64,000 nt of DNA from Streptomyces sp. XM4193 (GTDB lineage Bacteria > Actinomycetota > Actinomycetes > Streptomycetales > Streptomycetaceae). The notes under the pieces are model-generated. The model had not been told where the DNA came from. It made no database searches and saw only the letters and a program-made list of their open reading frames with translations. The stretch is taken from assembly GCF_023072595.1 (NCBI RefSeq), contig NZ_JALLGK010000012.1, forward strand, positions 62,001 through 126,000, written 5' to 3'. The translations under genes were made by a program, and so were the position numbers. Below, piece by piece: positions 49,853-60,307 of the stretch. The first letter of the stretch is position 1; each line of letters opens with the position of its first letter.

Positions 49853-51355
49853 TCAGGACCAGGGGCCGGGCGGCCAGGAGTGCACCGGCTCCCCCGCGCG
49901 CGCCAGCTCGCCGTATCTGCGCACGGTCGCGGCGAGCGCCTTCTCCCGGTCCAACCCGCTCTCCCTGGCCCGGTGATAGGCGGCCACCTGCCAGGACGCG
50001 CCGTTCGTACGGCGTTCGCAGCGCGCCTCGATGACACCGAGGTAGCGGTCCCGGTCGGCGGGCTCCACACCCCAGGCGTCCAGTCCGGACGCGGCCATCG
50101 GCAGCAGCTCCTCCAGCACCAGCCGATCCACCGGCACCTGGCCCGAGCCGGCGCCGCGCCCGGACCGCGGCCAGGTCAGCCGTGCGTCGATGCCGTACCG
50201 GCAGGCCAGTTCGAAGTTGGACTCGGCCGTCTCGAAGGGCATCCGGGACCACAGCGGACGTCCCTCGTCGGCGAGTGCGCGGACCAGGCCGTAGTAGAAG
50301 GCGGTGTTGGCCATCACATCGGTCACGGTCGGCCCGGCCGGCAACACCCTGTTCTCCACCCGCAGATGGGGCACCGAGTCCACCACTCCGTAGACCGGCC
50401 GGTTCCACCGGTAGACGGTCCCGTTGTGCAGCACCATCTCCGACAGCTCCGGCACCTCGCCCCGCTCCAGCGTCTCCAGCGGGTCCTCCTCGGCGATGCC
50501 GGGCAGCAGCGCCGGGAAGTAGCGCAGGTTCTCCTCGAAAAGGTCCTTCGGCCCCTCGATCCACCGCTCTCCGAACCAGGTGCGGGGCCGTACCCCCTGT
50601 GCCGCGAACTCCGGGGGCCGGGGATCGGCCGCCTGGAGGAAGAGCGGTATCCGGGACTCCCGCCACAGCTCGCGGCCGAACACGAACGGCGAGTTGGCGG
50701 CAAGTGCCACCTGCACGGCGGCCATCGCCTGCGCCGCGTTCCACACGTCCGCGAACCGCCCCGGCGTCACCTGCAGATGCAGTTGCACGGAGGTGCACGC
50801 GGCCTCGGGGGCGATGGAGTCGCAGACGTGCTGCAGCCTCTCCACGCCCTCGATGTCCAGCTCGATCTCCTCCCCCCGGGCGGCCATGATGCGGTCGTTG
50901 AGCATGGTGAACCGGTCGTCCGCCGAAAGGTTCGCGGAACTCAGGTCCTCGTGCGTGAGAGTCGGCAGAATCCCGATCATCACGATGCCCGCGGCGACCT
51001 CCCGCGCCTTTCGGTCCGCGTAGCCGAGTCCCGTGCGCAGTTCCTCGGCAAGCTGGTCGAAAACCCGGCCGTTGAGCCGGTGCGGAAGGATGTTGACCTC
51101 CAGGTTGAAGCGCCCCAGTTCGGACTGGAAGTCCTCGCTGGCGATCCGGTCGAGCACCTGGTCGTTCTTCATCCGTGGCAACCCGTCGGCGTCCGCGAGA
51201 TTCAGCTCGATCTCCAGCCCCATCAGATCGCGGGGCCGGTCGAACCGCTGCTCCTCCAGCAGCAGGTCGAGCGCTTCGAGACAGCGACGCAACTTGTCCC
51301 GGTACCGTCTGCGCTCCGCAGGGCCGAATGTGTCGGCCGCGACCTTCTCGCCCAT
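49853..51355 (-). CDS. glutamate-cysteine ligase-family enzyme, 500 aa
   Basis: Carboxylate-amine ligase of the GCS2 type. The N-terminal metal/substrate region is RDLMGLEIELNLADADG, with EVNILPHRLNG, AACTSVQLHLQV, LANSPFVFGRELW and HLRVENRVLPAG following. It ligates glutamate to an amine such as cysteine with ATP; streptomycetes lack glutathione in the main, so the product may be a gamma-glutamyl amine. ATG 51355 has GAGGAGG seven bases upstream. It stands alone, divergent from the gene at 51902. Confidence 0.88.
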   Translation of the reverse strand: MGEKVAADTFGPAERRRYRDKLRRCLEALDLLLEEQRFDRPRDLMGLEIELNLADADGLPRMKNDQVLDRIASEDFQSELGRFNLEVNILPHRLNGRVFDQLAEELRTGLGYADRKAREVAAGIVMIGILPTLTHEDLSSANLSADDRFTMLNDRIMAARGEEIELDIEGVERLQHVCDSIAPEAACTSVQLHLQVTPGRFADVWNAAQAMAAVQVALAANSPFVFGRELWRESRIPLFLQAADPRPPEFAAQGVRPRTWFGERWIEGPKDLFEENLRYFPALLPGIAEEDPLETLERGEVPELSEMVLHNGTVYRWNRPVYGVVDSVPHLRVENRVLPAGPTVTDVMANTAFYYGLVRALADEGRPLWSRMPFETAESNFELACRYGIDARLTWPRSGRGAGSGQVPVDRLVLEELLPMAASGLDAWGVEPADRDRYLGVIEARCERRTNGASWQVAAYHRARESGLDREKALAATVRRYGELARAGEPVHSWPPGPWS

Positions 51356-51901
51356 GTACGGGTCCTCCTCAGGTGAGCGTGCCCGGATGATGCCCCCGAA
51401 GGTGATCGACAACGCGTACGATCGGGGCCGGAGAGATCTTTCGGAGAATACTCGACAGGCACATTCCCATGGCATGCGGCACAAATGCTCTTCGCTCCCG
51501 ACAGCGCTCCGCATCGGCACGCAATCCAGCCGTCCGTGAACCGGATCACGAGCCTCGTCAAGGCTTTCCCGAGCATATCCACGCAGGTGGAGGACTTGTG
51601 GATTTCGACGGGATAACGACGGAATACAGCCTTGCCGAAATACCGGGAGTTCGCTAGCAGAAACCTCAATCGAGGCGGATTCGTATAAACTCCGACCCAG
51701 AGGCTGCTACAAGTCGCGCACCGGTGACAGGCGCTTCACATTTCTCCCACCTGATGGACATCTGCTCCGCCCGGCGGACGGCACTGGGGAAACGCCGCCC
51801 GCCCACCGCCACGCACGCATGCCACACCGCGCACCGCTGCACTGCCGCACCGCTGCACTGCCACGTCATTTTCCTGTCTCCCGAGCGAGAGGCGACCCAC
51901 C
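51356..51901. other. divergent intergenic region
   Basis: About 550 bases upstream of both the ligase and the gene at 51902. It is less GC-rich than average, with AT-rich stretches near 51600-51700 including GTATAAACT that could be a -10 region. No gene was supported and no known operator was seen. Confidence 0.5.
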
Positions 51902-52498
51902 ATGCCCCTGCATGCCCGCACGGCCCCCAGCCACGCCCTGCGCACTGTCGAGGCCGCGCTCAGCTCCTCGCACCCCTTCGGGCAGACCCCTCCGTCACCG
52001 TCCGAACCGCCCTCCGAGCCCGCTCCGGGCCCCGAGCTGCGGGTCGCAGCCGCACTCCCGCTCCATCTGCTCCCGAGCATCGGCGACCGCGTGCCGAGCG
52101 CACCTCTGACGGGCTGGCGCTTCCTGCTCGCGGGAGACACCGGCCCGCTGCTCACCGCCGACTCCGTGCCGAGCGCGGACGGCTGGGCCTTCTCCCACTT
52201 CAGCGACGGCCCGTACGCCGCCTCGGCGCTGCGCTGCCTGGACTCCGCACGCACTCTCAGCGCGACGTACGAGCCGCGGCTGCTGTGCGTGCCCGAGCTC
52301 TACATGGTGACCCTCTGGCTGCACTGCCCCGGCCCCGCGAGGGACCAGGACCACCTCGGGCCGGCCGATCTGCTCATCCCTCTCGCCCCCGCGCCCCCGG
52401 GAATCGCCGCGGAGCGCCCTGTGCGCGTGGACGGACTGCTGCCCCTGCTGACCCACCGGCTCCACCCCGCCGCACCCGCGCTGCTGCGCACCGCCTGA
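51902..52498 (+). CDS. streptomycete hypothetical protein, 198 aa
   Basis: Not assigned to a family. The first 45 residues are Pro/Ser-rich. The rest contains AALPLHLLPSIGDRVPSAPL, GWAFSHFSDGPYAASALRC and LYMVTLWLHC. No signal peptide or membrane segment. ATG 51902 follows a GAGAGG site and codon use is normal. It precedes the DUF5999 gene by 161 bases. Function unknown; perhaps a streptomycete-specific regulatory or structural protein. Confidence 0.65.
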   Translation: MPLHARTAPSHALRTVEAALSSSHPFGQTPPSPSEPPSEPAPGPELRVAAALPLHLLPSIGDRVPSAPLTGWRFLLAGDTGPLLTADSVPSADGWAFSHFSDGPYAASALRCLDSARTLSATYEPRLLCVPELYMVTLWLHCPGPARDQDHLGPADLLIPLAPAPPGIAAERPVRVDGLLPLLTHRLHPAAPALLRTA

Positions 52499-52659
52499 CC
52501 GGTGGCGGTTCCACAACCGCCACTGGGACCGCGCAACCATCCGGAAGAGTGACGCGTCCCACACTCGTAAGCACCGATACGGGGGAATCCCTGCGGAAGA
52601 GCATCCGCAGGACGAGACTGGAGACCGAAAGAACACCACACATTCAGGGGGAAGCGGTC

Positions 52660-52923
52660 ATGACCACCATCAGCCGCGACAGCAGTCACCGGACGACACA
52701 ACGAAGGCCCGCCACCATGTGCTCGCACCAACCGCCCTGCCCGACAGCGGAGTCCGCCGACCGGGAAGCCGCCCATCTGGTGGCGCACCACCCCGAGCAG
52801 GGATGGAGTCTTCTCTGCAACGGCGTGCTCTTCTTCGACGACACCGGAGAGCTGCTGCCGGACGGGCAGATCGTGGCGCCCCACCGCCCGATCGCCGCGG
52901 GCAACGTAGCCACCGCCGCCTGA
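52660..52923 (+). CDS. DUF5999-family small protein, 87 aa
   Basis: Small conserved actinomycete protein with MCSHQPPCPTAESADREAA, GWSLLCNGVLFFDDTGELL and ending PHRPIAAG. Function unknown; the paired Cys and His at the start could bind metal. ATG 52660 has AGGGGGAAG upstream; an internal ATG at residue 20 gives the usual family N-terminus and may be the true start. A strong terminator follows. Confidence 0.85.
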   Translation: MTTISRDSSHRTTQRRPATMCSHQPPCPTAESADREAAHLVAHHPEQGWSLLCNGVLFFDDTGELLPDGQIVAPHRPIAAGNVATAA

Positions 52924-53033
52924 GACGGCGAGCGACGGCCGACCCACCACCGACGCCACCACCGACACCGACAGCCGCCGGCGCACCATCGGCCGCGGCA
53001 GCGGAGCGGCCGGGCGGCACCCGAAACAACGGC

Positions 53034-53060
53034 AGGCCCCCAGTACGACACTGGGGGCCT
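53034..53060. terminator. strong bidirectional terminator
   Basis: Eleven-base perfect arms (AGGCCCCCAGT at 53034-53044, complement at 53050-53060) with a five-base loop. It lies between the convergent DUF5999 and gcvP genes, 110 bases after the first and 45 after the second stop. Confidence 0.75.
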
Positions 53061-53104
53061 CATTCCGTCACGGCGCCGGCCCGCTCACGCGCGGGCCGCC
53101 GGCG

Positions 53105-55990
53105 TCAGCCGTCGTAGTCCTCCAGGGGCGGGCAGGAGCAGACCAGGTTGCGGTCGCCGAACGCGCCGTCGATGCGCCGCACCGGCGGCCAGTACTTGTC
53201 GGCGGCCTTCACACCCTCGGGGAAGGCGGCTTCCGCCCTGGTGTAGGGCAGCTCCCACTCCCCCGCCAGCTGCTCCGCAGTGTGCGGGGCGCCGCGCAGC
53301 GGGCTGCTCTCGGCGGTCCAGCGGCCCTTGGCGACCTCTTCGATCTCCGCCCGGATCGCGATCATCGCGTCGCAGAAGCGGTCGATCTCGGCGAGGTCCT
53401 CGCTCTCCGTCGGCTCGATCATCAGCGTTCCGGCGACCGGGAAGGACATCGTCGGGGCGTGGAAGCCGTAGTCGATGAGCCGCTTGGCGACGTCGTCGAT
53501 GCTCACGCCGGTGGCCTTGGTCAGCGGCCGGACGTCGATGATGCACTCGTGGGCCACCAGCCCGCCCGGACCCGAGTAGAGCACCGGGTAGTGGCCCTCC
53601 AGGCGCTTGGCGATGTAGTTGGCGCTCAGCACCGCGACCTGGGTCGCCCTGCGCAGCCCCTCGGCCCCCATCAGACGTACGTAGGCCCAGGAGATCGGCA
53701 GGATACCGGCCGAGCCCCACGGCGCCGCGGAGATCGGGCCTATGCCGGTCTCGGGACCTGCCGAGGGCTGGAGCGGGTGGTTGGGCAGGTACGGCGCGAG
53801 GTGGGCGCGCACTCCCACCGGACCGACGCCGGGGCCGCCACCACCGTGCGGGATGCAGAACGTCTTGTGCAGGTTCAGGTGCGAGACGTCCGCGCCGAAC
53901 CTGCCGGGCTTGGCGAGGCCGACCAGGGCGTTGAGGTTGGCGCCGTCCACGTAGACCTGGCCGCCGGCGTCGTGCACGGCCGCGCAGATGTCGGAGATGT
54001 TCTCCTCGAACACTCCGTGGGTAGAGGGGTAGGTCACCATCAGCACCGCCAGCTCGGCGCCGTGCTGCTCGATCTTGGCGTGCAGGTCCGCGAGGTCGAC
54101 GTCACCGCTCTCGCCGGTCTTGACCACCACGACCTTCATCCCCGCCATCACGGCACTGGCGGCGTTGGTGCCGTGCGCCGAGGAGGGGATGAGGCAGACG
54201 GTGCGCGAGGTCTCGCCGTTCGCACGGTGGAAGGCGCGTACCGCCAGCAGCCCCGCCAGCTCGCCCTGGGAACCGGCGTTGGGCTGGATCGAGACGCGGT
54301 CGTAGCCGGTGACCTCGGCCAGGCGCTCCTCCAGCTCCCGGATCAGGGTGAGGTACCCGCCGGCCTGCTCCTCGGGCACGAAGGGGTGGATCGCCCCGAA
54401 CTCCGGCCAGGTCACCGGCTCCATCTCGGTGGTGGCGTTGAGCTTCATGGTGCACGAGCCCAGCGGGATCATGCCCCGGTCGAGCGCGTAGTCGCGGTCG
54501 GAGAGCTTGCGCAGGTACCGCAGCATCGCGGTCTCGGAGCGGTGCTGGTGGAAGACCGGGTGGGTGAGGAAGTCCTCGGTGCGGCGCAGCGCGGACGGCA
54601 GCGCGTCCGAGCCGGCGGCGTCCAGCTGCTCCACATCGGCGGCGACGCCGAAGGCGCCCCAGACGGCGGTGAGTTGCTCGACCGTCGTGGTCTCGTCGCA
54701 GGCGATGCCGACCAGATCGGCGCTGGTCCGGCGCAGGTTGACGCCGGCGGCGCGGGCCGCGTCCACCACCTCGCCGGCACGGCCGGGCACCCGCGCGGTG
54801 ACCGTGTCGAAGTAGGCCTCGTGCACCACCTCGACACCGCCCTCCCGCAGCCCGGCGGCGAGCAGCGTCGCCAGCCGGTGGGTGCGGCGCGCGATGGCGG
54901 TCAGCCCCTCCGGCCCGTGGTAGACGGCGTACATACCGGCCATCACGGCCAGCAGGACCTGCGCGGTGCAGATGTTGCTGGTCGCCTTCTCCCGGCGGAT
55001 GTGCTGCTCGCGCGTCTGGAGCGCGAGGCGGTACGCGGTGTTGCCCTCGAGGTCGACGGAGACACCGACCAGACGGCCGGGCAGGCTGCGGGCGAACTTC
55101 TCGCGCACGGACATGAAGCCCGCGTGCGGACCTCCGAAGCCCAGCGGAACACCGAAGCGCTGGCTCGAACCGACCGCGATGTCGGCGCCCAGCTCGCCGG
55201 GCGGGGTCAGCAGCGTCAGCGCGAGCAGATCGGCCGCGACCGTGACGATCGCACCCAGCTCGTGCGCCTGCTCGATGACGCGACGCGGGTCGCGCACCGC
55301 ACCGGAGGCGCCGGGGTACTGGAGGAGCAGTCCGAAGACACCGCGCTCCGCGATCTCGGCGGGCACACCGTCGGCCAGGTCCGCGACGACCACCTCGACG
55401 CCGGTCGGCTCCGCACGGGTGCGCAGCACCTCCACGGTCTGCGGCAGGCAGTCTGCGTCGACGAGGTAGACCCCCTGCTTGACCTTGCCGACGCGTCGGG
55501 ACAGCGCCATCGCCTCGGCGGCGGCGGTGCCCTCGTCGAGCAGCGAGGAGCCCGAAGTGGGCAGACCCGTCAGGTCGGAGACCATCGTCTGGAAGTTGAG
55601 CAGCGCCTCCAGCCGGCCCTGGGAGATCTCCGGCTGGTACGGCGTGTACGCCGTGTACCAGGCGGGGTTCTCCATGACGTTGCGCAGGATGACCGGCGGG
55701 GTGAACGTGCCGTGGTAGCCCAGGCCGATCATGGGGCTGAGCACCTCGTTGCGCCCGGCCAGCTCGCGCAGCTCGGCCAGCACCTCGGCCTCCGAGCGAG
55801 CGGCGGGGAGGTCCAGCGCCTCGGTGCTCTTGATGACGTCCGGCACCGCGACCGCGGTCAGCTCGTCGAGCGAGCCGTAGCCGATGTGCGCGAGCATCTT
55901 GGCCTGGTCCTCGGCGTTCGGGCCGATGTGCCGGTGCTCGAAGGGGGTGTCGCCCTGGAGAGCGGTGAGCGGAACGCGGTGTTCGGTCAT
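53105..55990 (-). CDS. gcvP: glycine dehydrogenase (decarboxylating), P-protein, 961 aa
   Basis: P-protein of the glycine cleavage system: decarboxylates glycine and passes the aminomethyl group to lipoyl-GcvH. The single-chain form holds both halves; the PLP Lys is in NLHKTFCIPHGGGGPG, and HRHIGPNAEDQAKML opens the fold. Length (about 960) is normal. ATG 55990 has AGGAGG nine bases before; an upstream ATG at 56014 is less likely. gcvT and gcvH are not in the window. A tandem glycine riboswitch lies directly upstream and should switch the gene on with glycine. Confidence 0.96.
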   Translation of the reverse strand: MTEHRVPLTALQGDTPFEHRHIGPNAEDQAKMLAHIGYGSLDELTAVAVPDVIKSTEALDLPAARSEAEVLAELRELAGRNEVLSPMIGLGYHGTFTPPVILRNVMENPAWYTAYTPYQPEISQGRLEALLNFQTMVSDLTGLPTSGSSLLDEGTAAAEAMALSRRVGKVKQGVYLVDADCLPQTVEVLRTRAEPTGVEVVVADLADGVPAEIAERGVFGLLLQYPGASGAVRDPRRVIEQAHELGAIVTVAADLLALTLLTPPGELGADIAVGSSQRFGVPLGFGGPHAGFMSVREKFARSLPGRLVGVSVDLEGNTAYRLALQTREQHIRREKATSNICTAQVLLAVMAGMYAVYHGPEGLTAIARRTHRLATLLAAGLREGGVEVVHEAYFDTVTARVPGRAGEVVDAARAAGVNLRRTSADLVGIACDETTTVEQLTAVWGAFGVAADVEQLDAAGSDALPSALRRTEDFLTHPVFHQHRSETAMLRYLRKLSDRDYALDRGMIPLGSCTMKLNATTEMEPVTWPEFGAIHPFVPEEQAGGYLTLIRELEERLAEVTGYDRVSIQPNAGSQGELAGLLAVRAFHRANGETSRTVCLIPSSAHGTNAASAVMAGMKVVVVKTGESGDVDLADLHAKIEQHGAELAVLMVTYPSTHGVFEENISDICAAVHDAGGQVYVDGANLNALVGLAKPGRFGADVSHLNLHKTFCIPHGGGGPGVGPVGVRAHLAPYLPNHPLQPSAGPETGIGPISAAPWGSAGILPISWAYVRLMGAEGLRRATQVAVLSANYIAKRLEGHYPVLYSGPGGLVAHECIIDVRPLTKATGVSIDDVAKRLIDYGFHAPTMSFPVAGTLMIEPTESEDLAEIDRFCDAMIAIRAEIEEVAKGRWTAESSPLRGAPHTAEQLAGEWELPYTRAEAAFPEGVKAADKYWPPVRRIDGAFGDRNLVCSCPPLEDYDG

Positions 55991-56049
55991 CAGCGGAGGC
56001 CTCCTGGTCTGCAACGACCTGTGGGGGCACCACGAGGCGCGGTGCCCGT

Positions 56050-56275
56050 ACGGCCTCCCCCTCTGTCATCTCAACCTGAGAGTTTCACCGGCACGCTGGC
56101 CGCGCACCGGCTTTCACCGTCGGTGAGGAGGACACGGCCGGTCGCCCGGCTCCGCCCCTCCTGCTTTCCAGAGTGACCTCGTCCGCACGGTACGTGTGCC
56201 TGAGAGATTCCGGGGAGGTATTGCTCCTTCGGCGCCTTCGGCCCTCTCGAACCGAAAGACTCTCCCGCGCGGGGT
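56050..56275 (-). ncRNA. tandem glycine riboswitch upstream of gcvP
   Basis: Two glycine aptamers in series on the minus strand. The first contains GGGAGAGTC, GGCGCCGAAGGAGCAA and CCGGAATCTCTCAGG; the second contains GGACGAGGTCACTCTGGA, GACGGTGAAAGCCGG and GTGAAACTCTCAGGTTGA. These are the conserved junction elements of the gcvT-class glycine element. It ends about 60 bases before the gcvP start, so glycine binding should change transcription or translation of gcvP. Boundaries are approximate. Confidence 0.9.
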
Positions 56276-56419
56276 CTGCAGCCACTGTCGAGACTACCAG
56301 CGCCCGTTCACCCTCAGTCCGCCGTGCTCCCAAGTGGCTGTCCAGGCAGAACTCGACTTCTCTGGAGGGAGCGGCACCAGCGGCGTCGCCCTACGTGATG
56401 CCCACTTCTGGGAGGAATC

Positions 56420-56794
56420 GTGCACACCGACATCGATCCGCGGAGCCTGATCGGGCGCAAGGCCCTCGACCGCGACGGACACAAGATCGGCACGATCGAC
56501 GAGGTCTATCTCGACGACGCCACCGGCGAACCGGAGTGGGCGGCGGTCCGCACCGGACTCTTCAGCCGCGACGCCTTCGTCCCCCTCGCACCCAGCGAGC
56601 TGGTCGAGGACGTCCTGCAGGTGCCCTTCGCCAGAGCCCTGATCAAGGAAGCGCCGGACTTCGGCGTCGGCAGGCACCTCTCGCCGGAACAGGAGCTCCA
56701 GCTCTACCACCACTACGGGCTCGATCTGCCCTCCTCGCGAGGCGAAGAGCCGCCCGAGGACAGGGACTTCGGCAGGCTGGCGGGCGAGGACTGA
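56420..56794 (+). CDS. PRC-barrel domain protein, 124 aa
   Basis: N-terminal PRC-barrel (residues 8-75): GRKALDRDGHKIGTIDEVYL and GLFSRDAFVPLAPSEL. A helical tail follows with LSPEQELQLYHHYGLD. PRC-barrel proteins occur in ribosome maturation and stress-linked roles; this streptomycete type is uncharacterised. GTG 56420 has GGAGGA five bases before. Its last 82 bases overlap the convergent dinB gene, so the C-terminal ends of the two proteins are constrained by each other. Confidence 0.87.
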   Translation: MHTDIDPRSLIGRKALDRDGHKIGTIDEVYLDDATGEPEWAAVRTGLFSRDAFVPLAPSELVEDVLQVPFARALIKEAPDFGVGRHLSPEQELQLYHHYGLDLPSSRGEEPPEDRDFGRLAGED

Positions 56795-58134
56795 CCGAGC
56801 CCGGCCACCCGGTCCGTGAGCGGATACGGCTCGGCCGGACTCAACTCCTCGTCGTCCACCGGGAAGGTCCGCACCCGCCCCGGCGGCGAGGACGGCGTCT
56901 CGAACCGCACGGTCACTCTCCCCACCCCGCTTCCCTGCACCCAGCCCGGGCCGTACCGCTCGTGCCGGACGTCGAGGCCGGGCAGCCAGCCGCTGCGCTC
57001 CCGGGCCTCCGCTCTGTGTGCCGGGCCCTCGCTCTCCTGCGGAGTCTCGGGCTCCGGAGGGGGCGCACTCTGGGCGAAGAGGTCCTCCTGGGTGAAGTCG
57101 GCGAGCCCGCTGACCCCCACGCCCAGCAACCGCACCCCCGAGCCCGTGTCGACCGCCGCGATCAGCCGCGCCGCGGCCTCCCGGATCACCACCGGATCGT
57201 CGGTGGGCCCCCGCAGCGTCTCGGACCTCGTCAGCGTCGAGAAGTCGTGTCTTCTGACCTTGACGACGACGGTACGACCGGAGCGCCCCGCCGCGCGCAG
57301 CCGCTCCGCACACCGATCCGCGAGCCGTGCGATCTTCAGCACCACCAGCGAGCGATCGGTGACGTCCTCGTCGTAGGTGTCCTCCACCGACACCGATTTG
57401 GACTCCCGCTCGGCGACCACCGGGCGTTCGTCGACGCCGCGGGCCATGGTGTGCACGGCAGTGCCGTGCGCGGTGCCGAGCAGCCTCAACAGCTCCGCCC
57501 GCTCCGCCCCGGCCACGTCCGCCACGGTCTGCATGCCGGCTCTGCGCAGCGTCTCGGCGGTGGTCGGTCCCACCCCGGGCAGCGCCCGCACGGGCATCGG
57601 CGCCAGCACCTCCCGCTCCGTGCCGGGCTCGACCAGGAAGATCCCGTCGGGCTTGGCCTCCTCCGAGGCGATCTTCGCCAGCATCTTGGTCGCCGCGAGC
57701 CCCACGGAGGCCGGCAGGCCGGTCTCCTCCAGGATCGTGCGCCGCAGCAGCTGGCCGACCCCGCGCGCCTCCTCCACCGTCTGTGCCGCCCCGCCGGCGG
57801 CGAGATCGACGAAGGCCTCGTCCAGACTCAACGGCTCGACCAGCGGGGAGAGTTCGGCCAGGCGCTCCATGACGATCTCGCTGATCCGCCGGTAGAGGGT
57901 GAAGCGCGGTACGAGGTACGCACCGTGCGGGCAGCTGCGCCGGGCCATCGCGGTGGGCATCGCGGAACGGACACCGAAGACCCTCGCCTCGTAGGAAGCG
58001 GTGGCCACCACTCCCCTGGGCCCCAAACCGCCGACGATCACCGGCTTCCCGCGCAGGCTCGGCTTGGATGCCTGCTCCACCGAGGCGTAGAAGGCATCCA
58101 TGTCGAGATGGAGAATCGTGGGAGCGTGCCTCAC
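56713..58134 (-). CDS. dinB: DNA polymerase IV (Y-family), 473 aa
   Basis: Translesion polymerase. The palm motifs are ILHLDMDAFYASVEQ (metal Asp pair) and PLSLDEAFVDL (catalytic Asp-Glu). Then come the HhH thumb region PVRALPGVGPTTAETL and the little-finger domain near 260-350. The C-terminal 110 residues form an actinomycete-type extension with ERYGPGWVQGSG; it overlaps the PRC gene. The start is GTG 58134, since the fold begins a few residues later and no better start lies upstream. No beta-clamp motif was clearly seen. Confidence 0.92.
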   Translation of the reverse strand: MRHAPTILHLDMDAFYASVEQASKPSLRGKPVIVGGLGPRGVVATASYEARVFGVRSAMPTAMARRSCPHGAYLVPRFTLYRRISEIVMERLAELSPLVEPLSLDEAFVDLAAGGAAQTVEEARGVGQLLRRTILEETGLPASVGLAATKMLAKIASEEAKPDGIFLVEPGTEREVLAPMPVRALPGVGPTTAETLRRAGMQTVADVAGAERAELLRLLGTAHGTAVHTMARGVDERPVVAERESKSVSVEDTYDEDVTDRSLVVLKIARLADRCAERLRAAGRSGRTVVVKVRRHDFSTLTRSETLRGPTDDPVVIREAAARLIAAVDTGSGVRLLGVGVSGLADFTQEDLFAQSAPPPEPETPQESEGPAHRAEARERSGWLPGLDVRHERYGPGWVQGSGVGRVTVRFETPSSPPGRVRTFPVDDEELSPAEPYPLTDRVAGLGQSSPASLPKSLSSGGSSPREEGRSSP

Positions 58135-58190
58135 GTCGACCGATACTGCCGTACACCACTGACAATCGGAGGCTCCGGGCCTCCCGGGGC

Positions 58191-58790
<600 letters not shown>

Positions 58791-59012
58791 GCCGACCTCC
58801 GTCCCTTCACATCCCGTGGACACCCCGGGATCTGCCTCAATGAAGGTAAGCAGTGACCAGGGGTGCGTCAACCATCGCCGCGCTCGCCACGCCGGGTGAT
58901 AATCACCGAACGAGTGGTTTCACGTATCCCATTTCCGGGAAAGCTCGACACTCATTTTCAGCCACATCGTCGGCACCGCGTTCACGCGGCCGAGAAACAC
59001 ATTCCGACGGGC

Positions 59013-59486
59013 TCACTGATTGCTGGAGCCGAAATCCTCGGGGGAGATCTGGTCGAGGAACTCCCGGAACTTCTCGACCTCGTCCTCCTGCTCGTCCGGA
59101 ATCGCGATTCCGGCGTCGTCCAACACACCGTCACTGCCGTAGATCGGCGTGCCGGTCCGCAGCGCCAGCGCTATCGCGTCGGACGGCCGGGCGCTGACCT
59201 CCACGCCGCTGGCGAAGACCAGCTCCGCGAAGAAGACGCCCTCCCGGAGATCGGTGATGCGCACCGCGGTGAGCTCCTCGCCGACCGCTTCCAGCACTTC
59301 CTTGAAGAGGTCGTGCGTCAGCGGACGGGCCGGAACCATGCCCTGCTGCGCAAAGGCAATGGCGGTCGCCTCCCCGGGGCCGATCCAGATGGGGAGGTAG
59401 CGGTCGCCCCCCACCTCGCGGAGAAGGACGATCGGCTGGTTGGAGGGCATTTCAACCCGGACACCCACGACGTCGAGCTCGTTCAC
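59013..59486 (-). CDS. bifunctional nuclease family (DUF151) protein, 157 aa
   Basis: DUF151-type fold with LDVVGVRVEMPSNQPIVLL, YLPIWIGPGEATAIAFA and ARPSDAIALALRTGTPIY. Some family members have DNase and RNase activity; in actinomycetes the role is not settled. The C-terminus is acidic and disordered. GTG 59486 starts 62 bases downstream of the MerR gene stop, same strand, so they may share an mRNA. Confidence 0.9.
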   Translation of the reverse strand: MNELDVVGVRVEMPSNQPIVLLREVGGDRYLPIWIGPGEATAIAFAQQGMVPARPLTHDLFKEVLEAVGEELTAVRITDLREGVFFAELVFASGVEVSARPSDAIALALRTGTPIYGSDGVLDDAGIAIPDEQEDEVEKFREFLDQISPEDFGSSNQ

Positions 59487-59548
59487 ACAGCAACCCTAGG
59501 ACGTGGGCGGCAGGTTTGGATAGTCGGGCACCGGCCGACTCGGGCATC

Positions 59549-60286
59549 TCAGCACAACCGGTCGCGGACTTCGGTGTGCAGGAACGCCGCGTGCAGACGC
59601 GTCGAGAGAGCCGCCAGCTCGGTCGCGGTCTGCTCGGCGTGCGTCCTGGTCCGCGGGTTGCGGTGCTTGCGCAACGGCGCGACGAGCTGCTCCACCATGG
59701 CCGCCTCCCGCTCGGCGGCGGCCCGGACGCCCCGCAGATGCCGCGGCTCGAAACCGTGCCGGCACAGGCTCGCGACGAGCCGCGCCACCTCGACCGACTC
59801 CGGGGCGAAGGTGTCGTCGCCCTCGGCCCGTACGAGCCCGTGGGACTCCCATTCGGCCAGCTCGGCCGCGGAGGCGCCGACGGCGGCGAGCAGCTCGGCG
59901 CGCGTGCTGCGCACCGCCGGCTCGCCCCCGCCCACAGGGCCGCTCGCGGGCCGCTGGGGCGACTCGCAGGGCTGCGGGGGCAGCTGCGCCGGAACGCGAT
60001 CCTGCGCATCCAGCTGCTCGCGGATCACCTTCAGCGGCAGGTAGTTGTCCCGCTGCATCCGCAGCACGCGGGCAAGTCGTTCGACATCCCCGACCGTGAA
60101 CTTGCGATAACCCGAGGGCGTGCGCTGCGGCTCGACCAGCCCCTCCGACTCCAGGAACCGGATCTTGGAGAGCGTCACCTCGGGGAACTCGTCGCGCAGC
60201 AGGGCGAGTACGGCGCCGATGCTCATCGGCGCACTCCCCGAGGCGGCGGTGCCGCTGCCGGCACCGCCCGACGGAGTGTGAAGCAT
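59549..60286 (-). CDS. MerR-family regulator (ftsR-like), 245 aa
   Basis: MerR domain at residues 20-95: MSIGAVLALLRDEFPEVTLSKIRFLESEGLV-type opening with SGYRKFTVGDVERLARVLRMQRDNYLPLKVI. It resembles the actinobacterial MerR proteins, such as FtsR, in this neighbourhood. The rest is helical, with LARVLRM continuing a dimer helix and a long Gly/Ala/Pro linker. ATG 60286 has GGGGGAAG before it. It lies 21 bases from the FHA gene, so the two are co-transcribed. Confidence 0.88.
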   Translation of the reverse strand: MLHTPSGGAGSGTAASGSAPMSIGAVLALLRDEFPEVTLSKIRFLESEGLVEPQRTPSGYRKFTVGDVERLARVLRMQRDNYLPLKVIREQLDAQDRVPAQLPPQPCESPQRPASGPVGGGEPAVRSTRAELLAAVGASAAELAEWESHGLVRAEGDDTFAPESVEVARLVASLCRHGFEPRHLRGVRAAAEREAAMVEQLVAPLRKHRNPRTRTHAEQTATELAALSTRLHAAFLHTEVRDRLC

Positions 60287-60307
60287 GAGTCTTCCCCCGC
60301 AGGGTCG

